From the NCBI RefSeq assembly GCF_003284975.1, contig NZ_QMEU01000001.1, positions 1 through 64,000 on the forward strand: DNA of 64,000 nt, written 5' to 3'. Positions 32,209-42,095 of this stretch are shown piece by piece (position 1 is the first letter of the stretch; each line of letters starts with the position of its first letter). A program made the translations under genes and the position numbers. Below the pieces are notes generated by a model. It was not told the origin of the DNA. It made no database searches and worked only from the letters and a program-made list of their open reading frames with translations. This DNA comes from Mycobacterium colombiense. Lineage in GTDB: Bacteria; Actinomycetota; Actinomycetes; Mycobacteriales; Mycobacteriaceae.

Positions 32209-33381
32209 TTACCGCTGCGCCGCCTTGACGAGATTCGATCCGATGATCAACCGCTGGATCTCGCTGGTGCCCTCGTACAGGCGCAGCAGGCGCACATCGC
32301 GGTAAATGCGTTCGACGGCAACGCCTCTCATGTAGCCGGTGCCACCGTGGATCTGCACCGCGAGATCGGCGACGTTGCCGGCCATCTCGGTGCAGAAGAC
32401 CTTGGCGGCCGAGGGCGCGATCCGGCGATCCTCGTCGGCGACCCACAGCCGGGCGGCCTCGCGCACCAGGGCACGGCCGGCCATCACGCCGGTCTGCTGA
32501 TCGGCCAGCATGCCCTGCACCAACTGGAAGTTGCCGATCGGCGTGCCGCCCTGCGTCGCGGTGGCGGCGTACGACACGGATTCGTCGAGCGCGCGTTGCG
32601 CGGCGCCAACCGCGAGGGCGGCGATATGCACCCGACCGCGGGCCAACGAGGTCATCGCCGCTCGGTAGCCGTGGTCTTCGCTGCCGCCGACGAGCGCCTC
32701 GGGACCGACGCGGACGTCGGTGAAGTTGACGTCGGCGGTCCAGGCTCCTTCCTGGCCCATCTTGGCGTCCTTGGTGCCCACCTCGACCCCCGCGGCGTCC
32801 GCTGGCACCAAAAAGACCGCGATCCCCGGCCCCTTCTCGTCGGCCGGCCGGGTCCGCGCGAACACCACGAACAGGTCGGCGACGGGCGCGTTGGTGATGA
32901 AGCGCTTCTGCCCGGAGATCACCCAATCGTCACCGTCGCGAACGGCTTTGGTGCGCAAGCCGGCCGGGTTCGATCCGGCGCCCGGTTCGGTCAGCGCAAA
33001 GGAGGCGACGACGTCGCCGGACGCGATCGACTCCAGCCAGCGGGATTTCTGTTCGTCGGTGCCGAACCCGACCAGGACCTGTCCGGCGATGCCGTTGTTG
33101 GTGCCGAACATCGACCTCAGTGCCAGCGACGTGTAGCCCAGCTCCATCGCCAGCTCGACGTCCTGCCTCAGGTGCAGGCCGAGGCCGCCCCACTCCTGGG
33201 GGATCGCGTAGCCGAACAATCCCATCTTCTTGGCTTCGTCGCGCAGGTCGTCGGGCACGCGATCGGTGTCGAGGATCTCCTGCTCGCGCGGGACGACCAC
33301 GCTGCGGACGAATTGCCTTGTCTGAGCGAGGATCTCGCGGAAGTCCTCGTCGGAGACTTCCGCGACTTCGGCGGTGGCCAT
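32209..33381 (-). CDS. Acyl-CoA dehydrogenase
   Basis: A 390-residue FAD-dependent dehydrogenase that introduces a trans-2 double bond into acyl-CoA. Signatures: FALTEPGAGSNPAGL, the RFITNAPVADLFVV strand, and the C-terminal LRLYEGTSEIQRLIIG with the catalytic-base glutamate. An upstream GTG at 33390 is an alternative start. Forms an operon with the SDR gene (29 bp apart) and is divergent from the fabG2-like operon. Confidence 0.92.
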   Translation of the reverse strand: MATAEVAEVSDEDFREILAQTRQFVRSVVVPREQEILDTDRVPDDLRDEAKKMGLFGYAIPQEWGGLGLHLRQDVELAMELGYTSLALRSMFGTNNGIAGQVLVGFGTDEQKSRWLESIASGDVVASFALTEPGAGSNPAGLRTKAVRDGDDWVISGQKRFITNAPVADLFVVFARTRPADEKGPGIAVFLVPADAAGVEVGTKDAKMGQEGAWTADVNFTDVRVGPEALVGGSEDHGYRAAMTSLARGRVHIAALAVGAAQRALDESVSYAATATQGGTPIGNFQLVQGMLADQQTGVMAGRALVREAARLWVADEDRRIAPSAAKVFCTEMAGNVADLAVQIHGGTGYMRGVAVERIYRDVRLLRLYEGTSEIQRLIIGSNLVKAAQR

Positions 33382-33434
33382 GGACTCCACACTCCTCTCC
33401 GGATCCGGGGCACCCCGGTTCAGAGCAGAATCCT

Positions 33435-33450
33435 ATATCAAATATGATAT
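33435..33450. promoter_or_regulatory. Inverted repeat in divergent promoter region
   Basis: ATATCA-AATA-TGATAT lies between the divergent acyl-CoA dehydrogenase (33381) and fabG2-like (33505) genes. It is the only AT-rich symmetric site in the gap and could be an operator for the GntR regulator encoded at 37886, or overlap a -10 region. Confidence 0.45.
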
Positions 33451-33504
33451 TTGCTTCAGACGTGCCCGGTGGAGGCGACGACAGCGAAGGATGGGTGATC
33501 GACA

Positions 33505-34245
33505 GTGGCGATGTTGACGGGGCAGACCGCGGTAATCACCGGCGGAGCGCAGGGGCTGGGGCTGGCCATCGCAGAGCGCTTCGTCGCCGAGGGCGCGCGA
33601 GTGGTGCTCGGCGACGTCAATCTCGAGGAAACCCAGGTGGTGGCCAAGCGACTGGGCGGCGACGACGTGGCGGTGGCGGTTCGGTGTGATGTCACCCAGT
33701 CGTCCGACGTGGAAACCCTGATCCAGACCGCGGTCGAGCGCTTCGGCGGTCTGGACATCATGGTCAACAACGCCGGCATCACCCGCGACGCGACGATGCG
33801 CAAGATGACCGAGGAGCAGTTCGATCAGGTCATCAACGTGCATCTGAAGGGCACCTGGAACGGCACCAGGCTGGCCGCGGCCGTCATGCGGGACAACAAG
33901 CGCGGCGCCATCATCAACATGTCGTCGGTGTCCGGCAAGGTCGGCATGATCGGCCAGACCAACTACTCGGCGGCCAAGGCCGGCATCGTCGGCATGACCA
34001 AGGCCGCCGCCAAAGAGCTGGCCTACCTCGGCGTGCGGGTGAACGCGATCGCCCCCGGCCTGATCCGCTCCGCGATGACAGAGGCTATGCCACAGCGCAT
34101 CTGGGACTCCAAGGTCGCCGAGGTGCCGTTGGGCCGGGCCGGAGAGCCCAGTGAGGTCGCCAGCGTCGCGCTGTTCCTCGCTTCCGACCTGTCGTCGTAC
34201 ATGACCGGCACCGTCATGGAAATCACCGGCGGCCGTCACCTATGA
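33505..34245 (+). CDS. fabG2: Short-chain dehydrogenase, FabG2-like 3-oxoacyl reductase
   Basis: A 246-residue classical [13 protein letters not shown] cofactor loop, [13 protein letters not shown], and [20 protein letters not shown]. It closely resembles FabG2 (Rv1350), the gene that directly follows irtB in M. tuberculosis. Here it lies 7 kb further on and heads a fatty-acid degradation-type operon, so it may act on 3-hydroxyacyl-CoA rather than acyl carrier protein. GTG at 33505 or ATG at 33511 as start. Stop overlaps the thiolase start (ATGA). Confidence 0.85.
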   Translation: MAMLTGQTAVITGGAQGLGLAIAERFVAEGARVVLGDVNLEETQVVAKRLGGDDVAVAVRCDVTQSSDVETLIQTAVERFGGLDIMVNNAGITRDATMRKMTEEQFDQVINVHLKGTWNGTRLAAAVMRDNKRGAIINMSSVSGKVGMIGQTNYSAAKAGIVGMTKAAAKELAYLGVRVNAIAPGLIRSAMTEAMPQRIWDSKVAEVPLGRAGEPSEVASVALFLASDLSSYMTGTVMEITGGRHL

Positions 34246-35468
34246 GTGCGGTGCGCGAGGCCGTCATCTGCGAACCCGTTCGGACCCCGATCGGCCGCTA
34301 CGGCGGAATGTTCAAGGCGTGCAGCGCCGTAGACCTCGGTGTCACCGCGCTCAAGGGCCTGCTGCAGCGAACCGGGCTGGCGCCCGACGCCGTGCAGGAC
34401 GTGATCCTCGGCCACTGCTATCCCAACAGCGATGCGCCCGCGATCGGGCGCGTGGTGGCGCTGGATTCCGGCCTGCCGGTGACGGTTCCGGGCATGCAGG
34501 TCGACCGCCGGTGCGGCTCGGGCCTGCAGGCGGTCATCCAGGCGTGCCTGCAGGTGGGCGCGGGCGACAACGACCTCGTGGTCGCCGGGGGCTGCGAAAG
34601 CATGAGCAACGTGGCGTTCTACTCCACGGACATGCGGTGGGGCGGGGCCCGCACTGGTGTGCAGGTGCACGACGGGCTGGCCCGGGGACGCACGACCGCA
34701 GGCGGCCGCAACTACCCGGTGCCGGGCGGAATGCTGGAGACGGCCGAGAACCTGCGCCGCCAGTACGGCATTTCGCGCCAGGAGCAAGACGAGCTCGCGG
34801 TGCGATCCCACCAGCGTGCCGTCGCCGCGCAGAAAGACGGCGTCCTGGCTGAGGAGATCGTGCCGGTCGCGGTCCGCACCCGCAGTGGCGAGGAACTCAT
34901 CGACACCGACGAGCACCCACGCGCCGACACCTCGGTCGAGTCGTTGGGCAAGCTCAAACCCGTTCTGGTGAAAGAGGATCCAGAGGCGACGGTCACCGCC
35001 GGCAACGCCAGCGGGCAGAACGACGCGGCCGCGATGTGCGTGGTCACCACGCCGGAGAAGGCCGAGGCATACGGCCTGAAGCCGTTGGTGCGCCTGGTGT
35101 CGTGGGGCGTGGCCGGGGTGGCGCCCCACGTCATGGGCATCGGGCCGGTGCCCGCGACCGAGGTGGCGCTGGCCAAGGCGGGCCTGCGGCTAGCCGACAT
35201 CGACCTCATCGAGCTCAACGAGGCCTTCGCCGCGCAAGCGCTTGCGGTGATGCGGGAATGGAACTTCGGCACCGCCGATCATGACCGCACCAACGTGCAC
35301 GGTTCGGGCATCTCGCTGGGACATCCGGTCGGCGCGACGGGCGGGCGGATGCTGGCCACCTTGGCGCGCGAACTCGATCGCCGCCAGGCGCGCTACGGTC
35401 TGGAAACCATGTGCATCGGCGGCGGCCAGGGCTTGGCTGCCGTCTTCGAGCGGGTCGCATCGACATGA
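34242..35468 (+). CDS. Acetyl-CoA C-acyltransferase (thiolase)
   Basis: A 408-residue thiolase. The nucleophile is Cys91 in [12 protein letters not shown]; the base His is in [10 protein letters not shown] near residue 360 and the second Cys in MCIGGGQG near 390. It cleaves 3-ketoacyl-CoA or condenses two acyl-CoAs. Coupled to the SDR upstream and to the CoA transferase downstream by 4-bp overlaps. Confidence 0.94.
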   Translation: MSAVREAVICEPVRTPIGRYGGMFKACSAVDLGVTALKGLLQRTGLAPDAVQDVILGHCYPNSDAPAIGRVVALDSGLPVTVPGMQVDRRCGSGLQAVIQACLQVGAGDNDLVVAGGCESMSNVAFYSTDMRWGGARTGVQVHDGLARGRTTAGGRNYPVPGGMLETAENLRRQYGISRQEQDELAVRSHQRAVAAQKDGVLAEEIVPVAVRTRSGEELIDTDEHPRADTSVESLGKLKPVLVKEDPEATVTAGNASGQNDAAAMCVVTTPEKAEAYGLKPLVRLVSWGVAGVAPHVMGIGPVPATEVALAKAGLRLADIDLIELNEAFAAQALAVMREWNFGTADHDRTNVHGSGISLGHPVGATGGRMLATLARELDRRQARYGLETMCIGGGQGLAAVFERVAST

Positions 35469-36664
35469 CCGAGCCGGGGTTGCCGCTGGACGGCCTCACC
35501 GTCGTGGAGGTGTCGAGCTTCGTCGCCGCGCCACTGTGCGGCATGACACTGAATCAGCTTGGCGCGGAGGTCATCCGAGTCGACCCGATCGGCGGCGCGT
35601 CCGACGTCCAGCGGTGGCCGCTGGCGGCGGACGGAACCTCGATCTACTGGACCGGCCTGAACAAGGGGAAGCGTTCGGCCACCATCGACCTGCGGTCCCC
35701 CAACGGCCACGAACTGGTCCAGCGGCTCATCGTCGAGGGCGACGGCGTCGTCGTGACCAACGCCGCGGGCCTGTCCTGGCTCAGCCACGACGTGCTGGCG
35801 GCCAAGCGCCCCGACGTGATCCACGTGCAATTGCTCGGGCGCGGTGACGGTTCCACCGGGGTGGACTACACGGTCAACGCCGGGCTGGGCTATCCGCTCG
35901 TCACCGGTCCGGCCGATCACGGCGGTGCGATCAATCACGTGCTACCGGCCTGGGATGTGTGCTGCGGACTGTACGCCGCGCTGGCCGTTGTCACCGCCGT
36001 CCGCCACCGCGAGCGGTCCGGGGCGGGGGCGCAAATCAGCCTGGCTTTGGAGGACGTCGCTTTGGCCACCGCGGCCAACCTGGGCTTGCTGACCGAGCCG
36101 CAAGTCACTGGGACACAACGTGAACGGCTGGGCAACGCCATTTACGGTCAGTACGGGCAGGACTTCACCAGCAGCGACGGGGCCAGGTTCATGGTGGTCG
36201 CGTTGACCGGTCGGCACTTCCGCGACCTGCTCGCGGTGACCGGCACCGGTGCCGCGGTGTCGGCGCTGGCCGAGGCGCTGGGCGCCGATTTCGGGTCCGA
36301 AGGCGATCGCTACCGCTATCGCGACGTGCTGTCGAGTCTGTTCGCCACCTGGTTCGGCGATCACACCGCCGACGAGATCACCGCCGCGCTGGCCGACACC
36401 ACGGTGCTCTTCGAGCGGTACCGCACCTTCGCCGAGGTCGCCGCGGGCCCGAAAGTTACCGACAATCCGCTGTTTTCCCGATTGCACCAGCCCGGTCTCG
36501 GCGATTATTTCGCGCCCGGCCTGCCGGCGGCGTTCGACGGCAGCCATCCGCCCAGCGCGCCGGCGCCGGCGCTGGGACAAGACACCGCCGACGTCCTTGC
36601 GCGGCTGGGTTTGAGCGCCGCCGACATCGCGCGCCTGACGGACGCCAAGACCATCGCCTGCTGA
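35465..36664 (+). CDS. CaiB/BaiF-type CoA transferase (family III)
   Basis: A 399-residue family III CoA transferase: GLTVVEVSSFVAAPLCGMTLNQLGAEVIRVD in outline, with GGASDVQRWPL and NKGKRSATIDL. The usual catalytic aspartate follows in the RPDVIHVQLLGRGDGSTGVDYTVNA region. These enzymes move CoA between carboxylic acids, activating a substrate without ATP. Its presence with thiolase, SDR and acyl-CoA dehydrogenase points to degradation of an organic acid. ATG overlaps the thiolase stop. Confidence 0.88.
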   Translation: MTEPGLPLDGLTVVEVSSFVAAPLCGMTLNQLGAEVIRVDPIGGASDVQRWPLAADGTSIYWTGLNKGKRSATIDLRSPNGHELVQRLIVEGDGVVVTNAAGLSWLSHDVLAAKRPDVIHVQLLGRGDGSTGVDYTVNAGLGYPLVTGPADHGGAINHVLPAWDVCCGLYAALAVVTAVRHRERSGAGAQISLALEDVALATAANLGLLTEPQVTGTQRERLGNAIYGQYGQDFTSSDGARFMVVALTGRHFRDLLAVTGTGAAVSALAEALGADFGSEGDRYRYRDVLSSLFATWFGDHTADEITAALADTTVLFERYRTFAEVAAGPKVTDNPLFSRLHQPGLGDYFAPGLPAAFDGSHPPSAPAPALGQDTADVLARLGLSAADIARLTDAKTIAC

Positions 36665-36687
36665 GCAGCCGGAAGGGAACGCAGCAC

Positions 36688-37881
36688 ATGACCAAACTGG
36701 CCCAGACCCTCGGATTGACGGAGTTCCAGACCGAGATCATCGCCACGGTAAGGAAATTCGTCGAGAAGGAGGTCATTCCGCACGCGGCCGAGCTGGAACG
36801 CGCCGACACCTACCCGCAGGCGATCGTCGATCAGATGCGGGAGATGGGCCTGTTCGGTCTGATGATTCCGCAGGAGTATGGCGGGCTGGGGGAGTCGCTG
36901 CTGACGTACGCGCTGTGCGTCGAGGAGCTGGCGCGGGGCTGGATGAGCGTGTCCGGCGTGCTCAACACCCACTTCATCGTGGCGTATATGCTGCGCCAGC
37001 ACGGCACCGACGAACAAAAGCAACGGTTCCTGCCGCGGATGGCGGTCGGCGAGACCCGCGGCGCCTTCTCGATGTCGGAGCCGGAGCTGGGTTCCGACGT
37101 GGCCGCGATTCGCACCCGCGCGCGGCGCAACGACGACGGCACCTACACCATCGACGGTCAGAAGATGTGGCTGACCAACGGCGCCACCTCCACGCTGGTG
37201 GCGGTGCTGGTACGCACCGACGAGGGCTCGGACAAGCCACACCGCAACCTCACCGCGTTCCTCGTCGAGAAGCCGGTCGGATTCGGCGAAGTCGTTGCGG
37301 GCCTGCGCATCCCGGGCAAGATCGAAAAGCTGGGCTACAAGGGCATCGAGACCACCGAGATGATCTTCGACGGCTACCGGGCCGAAGCCGACGACGTCCT
37401 CGGCGGCACCACGGGCCAAGGCTTCTTCCAGATGATGGACGGCATCGAGGTCGGCCGCGTCAACGTGTCGGCGCGGGCGTGCGGTGTCGGGATTCGCGCC
37501 TTCGAGCTCGCGGTGCGCTACGCCCAACAACGCGAGACCTTCGGCAAGCCGATCGCCGAGCATCAGGGCATCGCGTTCCAGTTGGCCGAGATGGCGACCA
37601 AGGTCGAAGCGGCCCACCTGATGATGGTCAACGCCGCGCGCCTGAAGGATTCGGGCGAGCGCAACGACGTCGCCGCCGGGATGGCCAAATACCTGTGCAG
37701 CGAATATTGCGCCGAGGTCACCCAGCAGAGCTTCCGAATCCACGGCGGCTACGGATATTCCAAGGAATACGAGATCGAGCGGCTGATGCGCGACGCGCCG
37801 TTCCTGCTGATCGGCGAGGGCACCAGCGAGATCCAGAAGAACATCATCAGCAAGCGACTGCTCGCCGAGTATCAGGTGTAG
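36688..37881 (+). CDS. Acyl-CoA dehydrogenase
   Basis: A 397-residue enzyme with the standard acyl-CoA dehydrogenase motifs: FSMSEPELGSDVAAI, KMWLTNGATSTLVAVLV, the QRETFGKPIAEHQGIAFQLAEM segment and LLIGEGTSEIQKNIISKRL with the catalytic glutamate. Starts 23 bp after the CoA transferase stop behind GGAAGGGA. Part of the fabG2-like to GntR operon. Confidence 0.93.
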   Translation: MTKLAQTLGLTEFQTEIIATVRKFVEKEVIPHAAELERADTYPQAIVDQMREMGLFGLMIPQEYGGLGESLLTYALCVEELARGWMSVSGVLNTHFIVAYMLRQHGTDEQKQRFLPRMAVGETRGAFSMSEPELGSDVAAIRTRARRNDDGTYTIDGQKMWLTNGATSTLVAVLVRTDEGSDKPHRNLTAFLVEKPVGFGEVVAGLRIPGKIEKLGYKGIETTEMIFDGYRAEADDVLGGTTGQGFFQMMDGIEVGRVNVSARACGVGIRAFELAVRYAQQRETFGKPIAEHQGIAFQLAEMATKVEAAHLMMVNAARLKDSGERNDVAAGMAKYLCSEYCAEVTQQSFRIHGGYGYSKEYEIERLMRDAPFLLIGEGTSEIQKNIISKRLLAEYQV

Positions 37882-37885
37882 GCGG

Positions 37886-38572
37886 ATGAGCGTTCCGGAT
37901 TTCGCTGCGCGACCTCAACTTTCGGAGGACGTCGCGCGGATCATCCGCGGGCGGATCTTCGACGGCACGTACGCCGCCGGCTCGTACGTCCGGCTGGACC
38001 AACTGGCCGCGGAGTTGGGTATCAGCGTCACACCGGTGCGCGAGGCGCTGTTCGCGCTGTGCGCCGAGGGACTGATCAACCAGCAGCCCCGTCGGGGCTT
38101 CGCGGTGTTGCCGGTCACCGGGCGCGACGTCACCGACGTGGCGAACGTGCAGGCGCATGTCGGGGGCGAACTGGCCGCGCGGGCGGCGATCAACATCACC
38201 GACAGCCAACTGCGCGAGCTCAAGGAAATCCAGGCGCAGCTGGAAGACGCCTACGCCGGTGATGACCACGAGCGCACCGTCCGGCTTAACCACGAATTTC
38301 ATCGCGCCATCAATGTCGCGGCGGACTCGCCCAAGCTCGCCCAGCTGATGTCACAGATCACCCGTTATGCCCCGGAGTCGGTGTTTCCGGCCATCGAGGG
38401 CTGGCCCGAGCAATCGATGCAGGACCATCGGCGGATCCTGTCCGCGCTGAAGAAGCGCGACGACAAGCTCGCCCGCGTGGCGATGTCGGAACATCTTGCG
38501 GCAGGTGCGCTTCCGTTGATCGATCACCTCGTTGCCCGCGGGGTGGTCGCCGACGAGAATGGGTTGACCTAG
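37886..38572 (+). CDS. GntR-family regulator (FadR/FCD type)
   Basis: A 228-residue repressor-type protein. The N-terminal winged helix (IIRGRIFDGTYAAGSYVR, then LAAELGISVTPVREAL) is followed by the FCD ligand domain, with metal-site histidines in LNHEFHRAI and MQDHRRI and EHL near the end. It probably senses an acyl-CoA or acid from the operon it closes and controls the divergent promoters at 33.4 kb; that target is inference. It starts 4 bp after the dehydrogenase stop. Confidence 0.9.
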   Translation: MSVPDFAARPQLSEDVARIIRGRIFDGTYAAGSYVRLDQLAAELGISVTPVREALFALCAEGLINQQPRRGFAVLPVTGRDVTDVANVQAHVGGELAARAAINITDSQLRELKEIQAQLEDAYAGDDHERTVRLNHEFHRAINVAADSPKLAQLMSQITRYAPESVFPAIEGWPEQSMQDHRRILSALKKRDDKLARVAMSEHLAAGALPLIDHLVARGVVADENGLT

Positions 38573-38648
38573 TCGCCGCCATCTCTTGTCGCGCAGCGGG
38601 GTTGGGCATACGCTGCCAGCAGGGTGGGCCACGGACGGAGAAACGAAG

Positions 38649-39011
38649 ATGCCCGCAACGCTTCGCGCATCGGCCCTAGTCGTCGCGATCGTGACGGCGA
38701 TCGCCGTCGCCCCGACGGTCGCAGCCGACCCCGTCGACCCGATCCCCGGCAACGGTGTCTTTGTCGTCGGCCCCGATATTGCACCCGGTCTGTACCGAAC
38801 GGCCGGTTCGGCGTCGACCTTCGGGGTGTGGATCAACAATGTGCCGACTCAGGACTCGATGTGCGCGTGGTTCACCTACAGCACGCCCGACGCGAACAAG
38901 GACCATGTGGTGCAGACGAACATGTCCGTCGGTCCGATGTTTGCGAACATCAACACCACGATCAAGGCGTTCGAGTCGCAGAACTGCCAACCGTGGACGC
39001 GGGTGCCCTAG
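38649..39011 (+). CDS. Small secreted protein
   Basis: A 120-residue protein with signal peptide PATLRASALVVAIVTAIAVAPTVAA. The mature part has FVVGPDIAPGLYRTAG, a motif of actinobacterial exported proteins, and two cysteines (MCAWF, NCQPW) likely to form a disulfide. Function unknown. GGAG precedes the ATG at 38649. Convergent with the acyl-CoA synthetase operon; the 3' ends overlap by 4 bp. Confidence 0.75.
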   Translation: MPATLRASALVVAIVTAIAVAPTVAADPVDPIPGNGVFVVGPDIAPGLYRTAGSASTFGVWINNVPTQDSMCAWFTYSTPDANKDHVVQTNMSVGPMFANINTTIKAFESQNCQPWTRVP

Positions 39012-40534
39012 GGCTGGTCCGCGTCGGCCAACATCTTGCGCAGCCGGCGGACGTCGACCTTGCCGGTACCGCCGCGCGGCAGTTCGTCGTCGGAGTCCAG
39101 CAGTAACCACACCGTCGGAACCTTGAAGGCGCTCAACACCGTTCGTGCGGAGGCGCACAACTGCTCGGCGGTCAGTGCGCGGGACACGACCGCTGCGCCG
39201 ACCCGTTCACCCGAGCCGCCCGGCACGTTGGTGACGACGGCGTTGTCGACGCCGTCGATAGTGCGCAGCGCCCGCTCGACCTCGCTGGGGTAGACGGTCG
39301 CGCCGCTGACTTTGAACATGTCGTCGGATCGCCCGTGATAGAAGAGGAATCCGTCTTCGTCGAGGTGCCCTAGGTCGCCGGTGGGGTAGAAGCCGTCGGC
39401 CGTGAAGAGGTCCTCGCGGGTGCGCCCGCAGATGCCGCGCAGCGTGTGTTGTCCGCGGATGTGGATCATTCCGGTGACGCCGGCCGCCACCGGCGCGCCG
39501 CTGTCGGTGTCGACGATGCGAACCTCGATGCCCTCGAACGGCTTTCCGCAGCTGCCCCAAGCGGACGCGGGCATGTCCGTGTCGGCGGGATAGCCGCAGT
39601 ATGGCCCGAAGGCCTCGGTCATGCCGAACAGCGTCGCGCGCGCCCCGGGCTGGGCGCGTTGCCCGGGCGGTAGCAGGGCCTGCAGGCTTCCCGCTTGTAA
39701 GGTCGAGAGGTCGGCACCGGCCTTTGCGGCGTGCCGTGCCAACGTCTCGGCCTGGTCCGGCCAGCCCCGAAACAGGGTGACCCGTTCGTCTTCCAACAAT
39801 CGCAGGGTGGTCTCCGGCCGCGGTATCTCCTCGGTCACCAGGGTGGCGCCGGCCAACAGCGCGGACAATATTCCGCTGCCGAAACCGCCCACCCAGAAGA
39901 AGGGCATCGGCAGATACAGGCGGGTCTCGGCGGTGATGCAGCGCGCCGCAAGGCCGGCCTGCACGGCGCCCAGCGCATTGCCGTGCGAGTGGATGACTCC
40001 CTTGGGCGCGCCGCTGCTGCCGGAGGTGAACATGATGACCAGCGGGTCGGCCGGGGTGACCGTCGCCGTCATGGCGTCGACAATGTTGCGGGCACCCGCA
40101 CTCGCGGACGCGGCATCGACTTGGTCGGCCGACCAAACCTGGTGCAGCGCCGGCAGTTCCGATCGACCCGCGGCCGGAAGGTTATCGAGGTAGCGATGGC
40201 CGCGGAACTCCTCGACGCTGATCAAGAATTGCACGGAGGCAGCCCGCAGTTGCGCGGCCAGCTCCGCGGCGGTCAGCAGGGTGCTCAGCGGGACCAGGAC
40301 CGCGCCGACGCGGGTAAGCGCGACGGCGACCCGTACCCACCGGGTGCTGTTGGGCATGATCAGCCCCACCCGGGTGCCCTTGACCACGCCGGCTTCGACG
40401 AACGTCGCGGCCAAATCGCGGGTGGCCACCTCGAGTTCGCGGTAGGTCAGCCGGGAGGTGGGGTCGATGACCATCGGCTTGTCGCCATCGCGGTCGGCCC
40501 GAATCCGCACCAGCCGGTCGATGGTGCTAGACAT
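39008..40534 (-). CDS. Acyl-CoA synthetase (AMP-forming)
   Basis: A 508-residue ANL-superfamily enzyme that activates a carboxylic acid to acyl-AMP and then acyl-CoA. Motifs: MFTSGSSGAPKGVIHSHG (P-loop), FGMTEAFGPYCGYP, FYPTGDLGHLDEDGFLFYHG and the C-terminal Lys in RGGTGKVDVRRL. The ATG at 40534 overlaps the upstream gene by 8 bp; the frame extends to 40816 within that gene. Last gene of the operon running from 45157. Confidence 0.92.
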   Translation of the reverse strand: MSSTIDRLVRIRADRDGDKPMVIDPTSRLTYRELEVATRDLAATFVEAGVVKGTRVGLIMPNSTRWVRVAVALTRVGAVLVPLSTLLTAAELAAQLRAASVQFLISVEEFRGHRYLDNLPAAGRSELPALHQVWSADQVDAASASAGARNIVDAMTATVTPADPLVIMFTSGSSGAPKGVIHSHGNALGAVQAGLAARCITAETRLYLPMPFFWVGGFGSGILSALLAGATLVTEEIPRPETTLRLLEDERVTLFRGWPDQAETLARHAAKAGADLSTLQAGSLQALLPPGQRAQPGARATLFGMTEAFGPYCGYPADTDMPASAWGSCGKPFEGIEVRIVDTDSGAPVAAGVTGMIHIRGQHTLRGICGRTREDLFTADGFYPTGDLGHLDEDGFLFYHGRSDDMFKVSGATVYPSEVERALRTIDGVDNAVVTNVPGGSGERVGAAVVSRALTAEQLCASARTVLSAFKVPTVWLLLDSDDELPRGGTGKVDVRRLRKMLADADQP

Positions 40535-42095
40535 CGAACAACTCCCTGAGACGTCGCATGTCGACCTTGCCGCTGGACAGCAGCGGAACGTCGGCGTTGT
40601 GGAGGGCCACGAACCGCTTGGGGATCTTGTAGGCGGACAGTTCCGTTTTGAGCAGCGCCACCAGCGCGGCTTCGTCGAACCCCGCGGCGCCGTCCGGCCG
40701 GACAACCACCGCGGCGACGATCTGCCCGCGCCGGGAGTCGGGAAGACCGAACACGTAAGCCGGCGTTCCGTCGGTGACTGTGTTGATGGCCTTCTCCACT
40801 TCGGCCGCCGAGACATTGGCGCCCGCCGTTTTGATCATCGCGCCGAGCCGGCCGGCGAAATAGAAGAATCCGTCGGCGTCGACGCGCACCAGGTCGCCGG
40901 TGTGGAACCAGCCGTCGGCATCGAAGCATTCTTCGCGGCTTCGCTTGTAGTAGCCCTGCATCAGGTACGGCCCGCGCAGGCACAGCTCGCCGACCTCGCC
41001 GGCGACGACCTCGGCCACGGTGTCGGGATTGACGACCTTGATCTCAAAGCCGGGTGCCGGCCTGCCGAATGAGCCGCGCCGGTGCTCGGGTTGGTCGGAT
41101 TCGTCGTCGCCGATCAGCACGAGGCTGCCGGCCTCGGTCATGCCCAGCATGTTGTGCCGCAGCTGCGGGTCGGCCGGGCGGGCGTCGGCAGCCATGATCG
41201 GGTACAGGTTGCCGCGCCGCATCGACGACAGATCGCGTCGTGCGAAGCTCGGGTGGTCCGCGAGGTGGGCGATCCCGGCCGCGAACCCGTTGGTCATGGT
41301 TGGCTTTTCGGCTTCCAGCAGGTCGAGCGTCTTGCCGGCATCGGCGGCGTTGGAGCACACCAAGGTGGATCCGGCCACCAGCGTCGCGAGGAGGCCGAAG
41401 GCGAGTCCACCGATCCAGAAGAACGGCGAGTTGCAGAACAGTTTGTCGTCGGGCGTCAAACCACGGATCAGGTTGAGATTCCGTTGGTGCGCCAGTAGGG
41501 CGCCGTGGGTGTGCACGACCCCCTTCGGGGCGCTGGTGGAGCCCGAGGTGTACACGATCGTCAGCGGATCGCATTCCGCGACGTCGTCCTCCAGCGCCGT
41601 CAGGAGCGCGGGGTCGACGGAATCGCCGAGCCCGCACACTTTCTCGTGGGTGACCGCGACGTGACGCAGCTGCGGTGCTGCGGCACAGAACAATCGGGAA
41701 CCGAGATCGCCGCCCGAGAGGATCTCGTACAGCCGTTGCACGTAGTCATGCGAGCGAAAGCGCGCCGCGGTCAACAATATTTCCACATCGCTGTCGACGA
41801 GCTGCTCGCTCAGCTCGCGAGCGGTGACGAAGGTGGAGAACGGGATCACCACCGCACCGATGCGCGCCGCGGCCAGCATCCCGACGACGAACTCGGGTCC
41901 GTTCGGATAAAGCAGCCCCACATGCGTGCCCTTGCCGGCGCCCAGCGCGATCAGGCCGCGGGCCAGCCCCGCCGACCGGCGCTCGGCCTCGGCGTAGCCG
42001 ATGCGGTCACCGTCGCACACCAGCAGGGGGTGATCGCCGCGCCGGCCGGTCTGATGCCGCAGCACCTGGGCGACCGTCAGAGGCTCACCGGGCAT
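40527..42095 (-). CDS. Acyl-CoA synthetase (AMP-forming)
   Basis: A 522-residue ANL-family enzyme: IVYTSGSTSAPKGVVHTHG, NMLGMTEAGSLVLIG, WFHTGDLVRVDADGFFYFAG and the catalytic lysine in SSGKVDMRRLREL. It is followed directly by another synthetase and preceded by a third, all co-directional. Three consecutive synthetases of different sequence suggest acids activated at different stages or a mixed substrate range. Confidence 0.92.
   Translation of the reverse strand: MPGEPLTVAQVLRHQTGRRGDHPLLVCDGDRIGYAEAERRSAGLARGLIALGAGKGTHVGLLYPNGPEFVVGMLAAARIGAVVIPFSTFVTARELSEQLVDSDVEILLTAARFRSHDYVQRLYEILSGGDLGSRLFCAAAPQLRHVAVTHEKVCGLGDSVDPALLTALEDDVAECDPLTIVYTSGSTSAPKGVVHTHGALLAHQRNLNLIRGLTPDDKLFCNSPFFWIGGLAFGLLATLVAGSTLVCSNAADAGKTLDLLEAEKPTMTNGFAAGIAHLADHPSFARRDLSSMRRGNLYPIMAADARPADPQLRHNMLGMTEAGSLVLIGDDESDQPEHRRGSFGRPAPGFEIKVVNPDTVAEVVAGEVGELCLRGPYLMQGYYKRSREECFDADGWFHTGDLVRVDADGFFYFAGRLGAMIKTAGANVSAAEVEKAINTVTDGTPAYVFGLPDSRRGQIVAAVVVRPDGAAGFDEAALVALLKTELSAYKIPKRFVALHNADVPLLSSGKVDMRRLRELFDV

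Noticed and set aside
30728..32305. 525-codon open frame on the plus strand
   Set aside because: Antisense to the LuxR-type regulator start, the PNPOx-like gene and the SDR; no recognisable domain.
33433..34239. 268-codon minus-strand open frame
   Set aside because: Antisense to the fabG2-like SDR, with no domain and shadow composition.
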